Below are positions 5,619 to 10,930 of a stretch of DNA of 10,930 nucleotides, in pieces. The DNA comes from JAZNUH01 sp045592225. Its GTDB lineage: Bacteria > Bacillota > Clostridia > UMGS1883 > UMGS1540. The position numbers were made by a program, and so were the translations under genes. Location of the stretch: contig JAZNUH010000002.1 in assembly GCA_045592225.1 (NCBI GenBank), positions 1-10,930 of the forward strand. The letters are read 5' to 3'. Numbering within the stretch: position 1 is the stretch's first letter; each line of letters begins with the position of its first letter. The notes under the pieces are model-generated. The model did no database searches. It saw nothing but the letters and a program-made list of their open reading frames with translations, and had not been told where the DNA came from.

Positions 5619-6170
5619 ATGGGAAAATATGCAGAATTTGAAGCTAAAATGGAAAAGGCTATAAAATTTTTACTTGAAGAATTCGGTACAATAAGAGCAG
5701 GCAAGGCAAACGCCGCTGTGCTTGATAAAATTTCTGTAGAATACTACGGAAGTCAGACACCCATTAACCAGGTTGGTAATATTTCTGTGCCCGAACCCAG
5801 AATGCTGGTAATTCAGCCCTGGGATGCAAGCATGGTAAAGGAAATTGAAAAGGCTATTTTAAAAAGCGAGCTTGGCATTACACCCACAAACGATGGTAAG
5901 TCCATAAGACTTGTTTTCCCTGCACTGACAGAAGAACGCCGTCGCGAACTGGTTAAAGCAGTAGGTAAGAAGGCGGAAGAAGCTAAGGTTGTAATCCGTG
6001 GAATCAGACGAGATGCTATCGAAAGCTACAAGAAAATGCAGAAGAACAGCGAAATTACAGAGGACGACCTTAAGACAGCTGAAAAGGAAATTCAGGACCT
6101 TACAGACAAGTTTGTAAAGAGAGTAGACGAAGAAGGCAAAAAGAAAGAAAAAGAGATTTTAGAAATATGA
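5619..6170 (+). CDS. frr: Ribosome recycling factor
   Basis: RRF splits post-termination 70S ribosomes together with EF-G. The 183-residue protein matches the usual length of about 185. The N-terminal and C-terminal parts form the three-helix-bundle domain, with FGTIRAGKANAAVLDKISVE (23-42) containing the conserved RaGka-N-a-LD motif. The central beta/alpha domain begins at YYGSQTPINQVGNISVPEPR (43-62) and includes PWDASMVKEIEKAI. The C-terminal helix has LTEERRRELVKAVGKKAEEA and VVIRGIRRDA, the latter carrying the arginines that contact 23S rRNA. A ribosome binding site GAGGAG (5605-5610) lies 8 nt before ATG 5619. The stop overlaps the uppS start by 4 bp (ATGA at 6167-6170), implying translational coupling. 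Confidence 0.97.
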   Translation: MGKYAEFEAKMEKAIKFLLEEFGTIRAGKANAAVLDKISVEYYGSQTPINQVGNISVPEPRMLVIQPWDASMVKEIEKAILKSELGITPTNDGKSIRLVFPALTEERRRELVKAVGKKAEEAKVVIRGIRRDAIESYKKMQKNSEITEDDLKTAEKEIQDLTDKFVKRVDEEGKKKEKEILEI

Positions 6171-6904
6171 TTTTTGGAAGAAAGCAAAAGACTTTTATTG
6201 ATAAAGGTATGTTGCCCAAGCATATAGGCATTATAATGGACGGCAACGGCAGGTGGGCAAAAAAAAGAGGTCTTCCCCGTACCGCAGGTCACAAAGTCGG
6301 TGCGGAAACATTTAAAAAGATAGTAACATTTTGCGGTGAGATAGGCTTGTCCTATCTTACCGTATATGCTTTTTCTACAGAAAACTGGACAAGACCCAAA
6401 GAAGAGGTTGATGCTCTTATGAAGCTTTTGTCCGACTATCTTGACAGAGCTTACGACGAGCTTGCCGGTAAAAATGTGCGTGTAAGAATTATCGGGGAGA
6501 GAGAAATGCTGTCCGATGAGCTTATAAAGCGCATAGAAGCCCTCGAGGAGCATACAAAAAACAATACGGGACTTAACCTTAACCTTGCACTCAGCTACGG
6601 CGGCAGACACGAGCTTGCCCACGCGGCGAGAGAATGTGCCCGCATGGTGGCAGAAGGAAAAATAAAACCCGAGGACATAACAGTGGATACACTGTCTGCA
6701 AACATATACACAGCCGGTCAGCCTGATGTGGATTTGGTTATACGTCCCAGCGGAGAAAAGAGAAGCAGTAATTTTATGCTCTGGCAATCTGCCTATGCTG
6801 AATACTGGTTTTCCAATATACTGTGGCCTGCATTTACCGAAAAGGATTTGATGGAGGCAATAAATGACTATTGCAGCCGAAACAGACGTTTTGGAGGCGT
6901 GTAA
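6167..6904 (+). CDS. uppS: Isoprenyl (undecaprenyl diphosphate) synthase
   Basis: UppS is a cis-prenyltransferase that extends farnesyl diphosphate with eight isopentenyl diphosphates to give C55-PP, the lipid carrier for peptidoglycan and wall polymers; it acts at the inner face of the membrane. The 245-residue product shows all conserved regions: HIGIIMDGNGRWAKKRGLPR (19-38) with the catalytic Asp25, GHKVGAE with His42, YAFSTENWTRPKEEV, and the C-terminal RPSGEKRSSNFMLWQSAYAE and RNRRFGG. The IPP-binding arginine/serine block therefore looks intact. The motif reads RPSGE where RTSGE is commonest, a mild variation. The start overlaps the frr stop (ATGA) and has no convincing Shine-Dalgarno of its own, so translation probably depends on frr. 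The substrate IPP would come from the MEP pathway, whose dxr gene lies two genes downstream. Final chain length is assumed, not shown. Confidence 0.95.
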   Translation: MIFGRKQKTFIDKGMLPKHIGIIMDGNGRWAKKRGLPRTAGHKVGAETFKKIVTFCGEIGLSYLTVYAFSTENWTRPKEEVDALMKLLSDYLDRAYDELAGKNVRVRIIGEREMLSDELIKRIEALEEHTKNNTGLNLNLALSYGGRHELAHAARECARMVAEGKIKPEDITVDTLSANIYTAGQPDVDLVIRPSGEKRSSNFMLWQSAYAEYWFSNILWPAFTEKDLMEAINDYCSRNRRFGGV

Positions 6905-6931
6905 ATATTTATACAGAATGGAGCTTCACTA

Positions 6932-7735
6932 ATGAAAACACGCATTTTTTCAGCACTTGGTGCGGTAGCACTTCTTTTGGTGCTTGTTGCGCTCAATAAT
7001 GCCGCTGTTATAGGTGTGGCGGTACTGATTATAGCTGTTTTAATTAATTATGAACTGTTTAAAGCATTCGGATTTCTGGAAAAAAAGTGGCTTGCCATTG
7101 CAGGTATACTGGCACCGCTTCTGGTTATTCCATATAAGCTATTGAATACAACCGGTTTTTGTGCGGTTTTGTATGCATACATAATACTGCTATGTACAAT
7201 AATGGTGCTTGACCACAAACGCGTGCGTTTTTCAGATATTGCCAAGGTTGTAACAGTATCGGTTCTGGTAACAATTTTCCTATATCACATTACACTGATA
7301 AGAGAAATGGAAAACGGTGCTGTGCTGATGTGGGCTGTGTTTGTTGGTGCGTGCGTAAGTGATACGGGTGCATATTTCACAGGCACTTTTCTGGGAAAGC
7401 ACAAGCTTTTACCCGAAATCAGCCCCAAAAAGACGGTTGAGGGCGCGATTGGTGCAGTAGTATTCAATGTTGTAGCCTTTATTATTTACGGAGCAATAGT
7501 AAACGCAATTCTTGATGTAAATGTTAATATGTATCTGCTTGCTGTTTTGGGCGTGCTTTGTTCACTTGCAGCACAGATGGGAGATCTTACCGCATCAACA
7601 ATTAAAAGAGAGTGTGAAATAAAGGATTTTGGCGCTGTAATGCCCGGACACGGCGGAGTAATGGACAGATTTGACAGTATAATGCTGGTAGCTCCTTTAG
7701 TGTATTACTTTATAAATCTGTTCCCGATTTTTTAG
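6932..7735 (+). CDS. cdsA: Phosphatidate cytidylyltransferase (CDP-diglyceride synthase)
   Basis: CdsA condenses CTP with phosphatidic acid to CDP-diacylglycerol, the precursor of phosphatidylglycerol, cardiolipin and related lipids. It is an integral membrane protein of 267 residues, with hydrophobic segments at about 8-40, 54-70, 75-93, 103-122, 131-141, 172-191, 199-213 and 250-264. The family signature is complete: STIKRECEIKDFGAVMPGHG (222-241) followed by GVMDRFDS, including the metal- and substrate-binding Lys/Asp residues and HGG..DR.D. An upstream conserved block, SDTGAYFTGTFLGKHKL (143-159) with SPKKTVEG, matches the nucleotide-binding region. TGGAG (6919-6923) lies 8 nt before ATG 6932, and the gap from uppS is 27 bp. 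The uppS-cdsA pairing is very common in bacteria and links two lipid-precursor steps in one transcript. Confidence 0.96.
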   Translation: MKTRIFSALGAVALLLVLVALNNAAVIGVAVLIIAVLINYELFKAFGFLEKKWLAIAGILAPLLVIPYKLLNTTGFCAVLYAYIILLCTIMVLDHKRVRFSDIAKVVTVSVLVTIFLYHITLIREMENGAVLMWAVFVGACVSDTGAYFTGTFLGKHKLLPEISPKKTVEGAIGAVVFNVVAFIIYGAIVNAILDVNVNMYLLAVLGVLCSLAAQMGDLTASTIKRECEIKDFGAVMPGHGGVMDRFDSIMLVAPLVYYFINLFPIF

Positions 7736-7745
7736 GAGTTAGAAT

Positions 7746-8891
7746 ATGAAAAAAATAGCAGTGCTTGGTTCGACAGGGTCGATAGGCACACAAACTATGG
7801 AAATAGCCGCACACTATGACGACATACAGCCGGTTACCATTGCGGCAAATAAAAATATAAAGCTGTTAGAAGAGCAAATACGTAAATTTTCGCCTCTTGC
7901 GGCGGCAGTATACGATACAGAGGCTGCTATGCAGCTTAAAAAGAATGTTGCAGACACAAGCACCAGAATACTTGGCGGTATGGAGGGTGTTGTGGAAGCG
8001 GCAACGGGGTACGGCGCGGAGGTTGCAGTAACCTCTATGGTGGGCAGTATAGGGATTATTCCTACGCTTGAGGCCATAAAGGCAGGTTGTGATATAGCCC
8101 TTGCCAATAAAGAAACAATGGTTTGCGCCGGTGACATTGTAAATGCAGAGGCAAAAAAATACGGAGTGCGTATTTTACCTGTTGACAGTGAACACAGTGC
8201 AATTTTTCAATGTCTTGACGGGCAGGAAAAGTTTGTACGTAAAATTTTACTTACCGCCTCGGGTGGTCCCTTTTTCGGAAAGACAAAGGAACAGCTTGCC
8301 GATGTTACGGTAAAGGAGGCACTTGCACATCCTAACTGGAGTATGGGTGCAAAAATAACTGTGGACAGTGCAACCCTTATAAACAAGGGACTTGAATTCA
8401 TTGAGGCGGTTAAACTGTTTGGAGTAACCCCCGACCAGATTGAAGTTATAATACACAGGCAGAGCATAGTTCACTCTATGGTAGAGTTTTGCGATAACTC
8501 GGTTATTGCACAGCTTGGTGTACCCGATATGAAAATGCCTATTTATTACGCGCTTACATATCCTGAAAGACGAGAGAATATATCCGAAAGACTGGACCTT
8601 ACAAAGCTTTGCGATTTGTCCTTTGAAAAGCCTGATGCCGAAACCTTTTACGGACTTGCACTCGGAATGCAGGCGGCAAGAGAAGGCGGCAGTATGCCTA
8701 CGGTGTACAGCAGTGCCAATGAAGCGGCAGTGGATTTATTCCTGCAGGGTAAATGCAAGTTTTTAGACATACCCAAAATGGTGGCAGAGGCTATGAAAAA
8801 CCATAAAACAGTTATAAATCCCGATATAGAGTGTATACTTAATACAGACAGTTGGGCAAAGAATTTTGTATATGAAAGGGAAATGAAATGA
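7746..8891 (+). CDS. dxr: 1-deoxy-D-xylulose 5-phosphate reductoisomerase
   Basis: Dxr (IspC) converts DXP to 2-C-methyl-D-erythritol 4-phosphate with NADPH, the committed step of the MEP isoprenoid pathway and the target of fosmidomycin. The 381-residue cytosolic enzyme has the NADPH Rossmann motif GSTGSIGTQT (8-17), ALANKETMVCAG (118-129), PVDSEHSAIFQ (145-155) with metal ligands Asp147 and Glu149, LTASGGPF (169-176), HPNWSMGAKITVDSATLINK (195-214) leading to GLE with Glu217 as third metal ligand, and RQSIVHSMVEF (238-248). All residues expected for catalysis are present. Its AGGAG (7734-7738) overlaps the cdsA stop and lies 7 nt before ATG 7746. The stop overlaps the rseP start (ATGA, 8888-8891). 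The gene shows that this organism makes isoprenoids through MEP rather than mevalonate, supplying UppS encoded in the same run. Confidence 0.97.
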   Translation: MKKIAVLGSTGSIGTQTMEIAAHYDDIQPVTIAANKNIKLLEEQIRKFSPLAAAVYDTEAAMQLKKNVADTSTRILGGMEGVVEAATGYGAEVAVTSMVGSIGIIPTLEAIKAGCDIALANKETMVCAGDIVNAEAKKYGVRILPVDSEHSAIFQCLDGQEKFVRKILLTASGGPFFGKTKEQLADVTVKEALAHPNWSMGAKITVDSATLINKGLEFIEAVKLFGVTPDQIEVIIHRQSIVHSMVEFCDNSVIAQLGVPDMKMPIYYALTYPERRENISERLDLTKLCDLSFEKPDAETFYGLALGMQAAREGGSMPTVYSSANEAAVDLFLQGKCKFLDIPKMVAEAMKNHKTVINPDIECILNTDSWAKNFVYEREMK

Positions 8892-9898
8892 CAATAGTTA
8901 TTGCTGTGCTGATGTTCGGATTTTTAATTTTTGTGCACGAATTGGGACATTTTCTTACAGCTAAAAAAAGTGGTGTTAAAGTACACGAATTTGCAATAGG
9001 AATGGGACCTGCCATTTTCAAAATACAAAAGGGTGAAACTCTTTACGCACTTCGACTGTTACCCCTTGGAGGATTTGTAAAAATGGAGGGAGAGGACAGC
9101 GAGTCAGACGACCCGCGTGCTTTTGGTAAAAAATCGCCCCTGAAAAGAATTATTATTCTTGCAGCCGGTGCGGTAACCAATATACTTGTCGGATTTTTAA
9201 TTTTTCTGATTCTTTCGTTTACAATGAGCAATATTTATATCCCTGTTGTGGGCAATGTACTTGAAAACTCACCGGCTCACGAAGCAGGACTGCAGGAGGG
9301 CGACAGAATTACCTCTATAAATGGTGCGGCGGTGCATTTGCAGGAGGACGTAAGGTTTTCTATGTACCAGAACGGCGGCAACGAGGCAAAGATTACAATT
9401 GTGCGTGACGGCGAAAAAAAGCAGATAAGCCTTAAACCTATGTATGATAAGCAAAGCAAAAGTTATCTTATCGGTTACTCAGCCAAAAACGTGGAAATGA
9501 CGCCGGGACTGGCAATAAAAAATGCATATTACAATACTTTCTTTGTTGTAAGGCTTGTGTATGCCTCTATCGGAGAACTGATAACCGGAAAAGCCTCGGT
9601 CAGCGATTTGTCGGGACCTGTGGGAATTGTAAATGAAGTAAGTAATGCGGCGAAGAGTGAAATGCCGTTGCAGAGCGTACTTGATTTTATGGCACTTATA
9701 GCGGTGAACTTAGGCGTAATGAATTTATTGCCGCTACCCGCACTTGACGGTGGAAGAATAGTTTTTGTTTTAATTGAAATGATACGCAGAAAGCCTGTAA
9801 AACCCGAACACGAGGGAATGGTTCATTTTATAGGCATTGTGCTTTTACTTATACTTATGGTGCTTGTAACCTACTGGGATATAATACGTATCTGGTAG
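8888..9898 (+). CDS. rseP: RIP metalloprotease RseP, site-2-protease family (M50B)
   Basis: This is a membrane-embedded zinc protease (RseP/RasP/site-2 protease) that cuts transmembrane substrates such as anti-sigma factors and leftover signal peptides. In its 336 residues the HExxH zinc motif lies in the first membrane helix (HELGH, H17-H21). A second helix covers about 87-113, and one PDZ domain covers about 117-185 (VVGNVLENSPAHEAGLQEGD, then RITSINGAAV). The second catalytic motif, NLLPLPALDGGRI (279-291) with Asp287, lies in a later helix, and a last helix covers about 312-330. One PDZ domain is usual for Firmicutes, whereas E. coli RseP has two. It is translationally coupled to dxr through a 4-bp overlap. 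In B. subtilis, Staphylococcus and many Clostridia the same order uppS-cdsA-dxr-rasP is found, which supports the call. Substrates in this organism are unknown; rasP is an alternative name. Confidence 0.95.
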   Translation: MTIVIAVLMFGFLIFVHELGHFLTAKKSGVKVHEFAIGMGPAIFKIQKGETLYALRLLPLGGFVKMEGEDSESDDPRAFGKKSPLKRIIILAAGAVTNILVGFLIFLILSFTMSNIYIPVVGNVLENSPAHEAGLQEGDRITSINGAAVHLQEDVRFSMYQNGGNEAKITIVRDGEKKQISLKPMYDKQSKSYLIGYSAKNVEMTPGLAIKNAYYNTFFVVRLVYASIGELITGKASVSDLSGPVGIVNEVSNAAKSEMPLQSVLDFMALIAVNLGVMNLLPLPALDGGRIVFVLIEMIRRKPVKPEHEGMVHFIGIVLLLILMVLVTYWDIIRIW

Positions 9899-9920
9899 GC
9901 AGGCAGGAAAGGATAAAAAA

Positions 9921-10346
9921 ATGAGCAGAAAAACAGCAAGAGAAGATGCATTCAAACTTATTTTTTCGTCATCACTCAACAAGGAAGAGTGCGGGGATAT
10001 ACTCGACACCTTTTTTGACGAGGTAAAGGGTAGTGACGGTGAGGCATTTGCAAAGGCAGACAAGGGTGACGCAGAATATATACGCTCGGTTGTTGAAGGC
10101 GTTAATGAGCACAGAGAAGAAATTGAGGGAAAAATATCCGAAAACCTCAAGGGCTGGAAGCTTGAAAGACTGTCGCGTGTAAGTGTAGCGGTTTTAAAGC
10201 TTGCGGTGTATGAAATGCTTTATGCAGAGGATGTTCCCGCAAGTGTTGCAATAAACGAAGCAGTAAAGCTTGCACAGAAGTTCGAGGACGAAAAAGCAGG
10301 CTCCTTTGTAAACGGTGTTTTAGGTTCAATCGAAAAAAAGAGGTAA
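9921..10346 (+). CDS. nusB: Transcription antitermination factor NusB
   Basis: NusB is a small all-helical RNA-binding protein that joins S10 (NusE) on boxA RNA and promotes antitermination of rRNA operons. The 141-residue product has the family start SRKTAREDAFKLIF (2-15), a central helix at about 53-75, then LERLSRVSVAVLKLAVYEML (81-100) and the highly conserved VPASVAINEAVKLAQKF (105-121) with FVNGVLGSI near the end. The basic N-terminal residues Arg3, Lys4 and Arg7 are where boxA contacts are expected. AAAGGA (9908-9913) lies 7 nt before ATG 9921, and the gap from rseP is 22 bp. In many Firmicutes nusB lies in a different cluster, between asp23/amaP-like genes and xseA; here it directly follows rseP. 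Confidence 0.95.
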   Translation: MSRKTAREDAFKLIFSSSLNKEECGDILDTFFDEVKGSDGEAFAKADKGDAEYIRSVVEGVNEHREEIEGKISENLKGWKLERLSRVSVAVLKLAVYEMLYAEDVPASVAINEAVKLAQKFEDEKAGSFVNGVLGSIEKKR

Positions 10347-10349
10347 TAT

Positions 10350-10930
10350 ATGCAAAAAAGAATTGCAACCGTAAGCCAGATTAATGCTTATATCAAAATG
10401 TATCTTGACAGGGATGCATTACTGCAGAATATCTGGATACGCGGTGAAATTTCGAATTTCAAGCTGCACTATTCGGGGCATATGTACTTAAGTCTTAAGG
10501 ATGATACATCGGTTCTGCGGTCGGTAATGTTCCGCGGAGATAATTCCCGCCTGGGATTTGTGCCCGCAGATGGAATGAAGGTTCTGGCGAGAGGACGTAT
10601 ATCGGCATACGAAAGAGACGGACAGTACCAGCTTTATATAAGTGAAATGATTCCCGACGGAATGGGCGAGCTTTACCTTGCCTTTGAACAGCTTAAGGCA
10701 AAGCTTTCGGCAGAAGGACTGTTTAATGAAACGCGAAAAAAACCAATACCCCGTTTCCCTGGTACAATTGGTGTTATAACCGGTGACAAGAGTGCAGCAC
10801 TACACGATATTTTAAACATTTTAGACAGACGATACCCGGTGGGTAAAATAGTTATATATCCGGTACTGGTACAGGGCGAGGCGGCGGCAGGCCAGCTTAC
10901 CTGTGCCGTTTCATATTTTAATAAGCAAAA
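10350..10930 (+). CDS. xseA: Exodeoxyribonuclease VII large subunit, 5' part
   Basis: XseA is the catalytic large subunit of exonuclease VII, which degrades single-stranded DNA from both ends with the small subunit XseB. The frame begins at ATG 10350, three bases after the nusB stop, and stays open to the right edge, giving 193 residues of a protein usually of 400 or more. The N-terminal OB-fold domain is clear: VSQINAYIKMYLDRDALLQN (8-27), IRGEISNFKLHYSGHMYLSL (30-49) followed by KDD, VMF (59-61) and the beta strands ending YQLYISEM. The linker and start of the catalytic domain follow: AEGLFNETRKKPIPRFPGTI (121-140), GVITGDKSAALHDIL (141-155), RRYPV and VLVQGEAA. The Shine-Dalgarno is only a weak AGAGG/AGG inside the nusB end, so coupling to nusB is likely. 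The GVITGDKSAA stretch differs from the commoner GVVTSPTGAA form. Confidence 0.95.
   Translation, partial: MQKRIATVSQINAYIKMYLDRDALLQNIWIRGEISNFKLHYSGHMYLSLKDDTSVLRSVMFRGDNSRLGFVPADGMKVLARGRISAYERDGQYQLYISEMIPDGMGELYLAFEQLKAKLSAEGLFNETRKKPIPRFPGTIGVITGDKSAALHDILNILDRRYPVGKIVIYPVLVQGEAAAGQLTCAVSYFNKQ

Noticed and set aside
1..10930. Defence system, prophage, insertion sequence, CRISPR array, tRNA or rRNA
   Set aside because: Intergenic regions are all under about 210 bp and are accounted for by promoters, leaders and terminators; no transposase, integrase, repeat array or RNA-gene signature was seen.

Overview
The window looks like a chromosomal segment from an anaerobic, low-to-moderate-GC Clostridia-type Firmicute, probably in or near the Oscillospiraceae/Ruminococcaceae. 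The evidence is the gene order rpsB-tsf, pyrH-frr-uppS-cdsA-dxr-rseP, strong AGGAGG-type ribosome binding sites, TTGCAA-N17-TATAAT promoters, short U-tailed hairpin terminators and an S-layer-homology surface protein. This placement is inferred from synteny and sequence style; no database was searched. Every supported gene is on the + strand, and no mobile element, CRISPR array, tRNA or rRNA was seen.

Layout. (1) Positions 2-337 hold the 3' end of a protein ending in SLH domains, closed by a very strong terminator at 367-401. (2) Positions 548-2783 hold a two-gene unit with its own extended -10 promoter: an XRE-HTH/cupin regulator, then an adenylate-forming acyl-CoA synthetase of the medium-chain (MACS/ACSM-like) type, closed by a terminator at 2788-2815. 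(3) Positions 2857-4826 hold the ribosomal protein S2 / elongation factor Ts unit (rpsB-tsf), with its own promoter, a leader of about 100 nt, a structured 96-nt intercistronic gap and a terminator. (4) Positions 4896-10930 hold a long, tightly packed run: pyrH, frr, uppS, cdsA, dxr, rseP, nusB and the start of xseA, with gaps of 3 to 27 bp or 4-bp ATGA overlaps.

How the genes work together. Unit 4 mixes UMP phosphorylation, ribosome recycling, lipid-carrier synthesis (UppS makes the C55 carrier for the wall), phospholipid precursor synthesis (CdsA), the MEP isoprenoid pathway (Dxr, feeding the IPP used by UppS), an intramembrane protease (RseP), transcription antitermination (NusB) and exonuclease VII (XseA). 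With the S2/EF-Ts unit this is a growth-linked translation and envelope cluster. Unit 2 is a small accessory carboxylic-acid activation module, probably controlled by its own regulator.

Most of the window is conserved housekeeping DNA and I do not see a new defence or mobile system. The points worth a second look are regulatory and organisational: a palindrome over the -35 box of the regulator/acyl-CoA synthetase promoter, alternative hairpins in the tsf-pyrH gap, the structured rpsB-tsf gap, strong CCC proline codon preference in the ribosomal genes, and nusB-xseA sitting directly after rseP where ispG-polC often lie.
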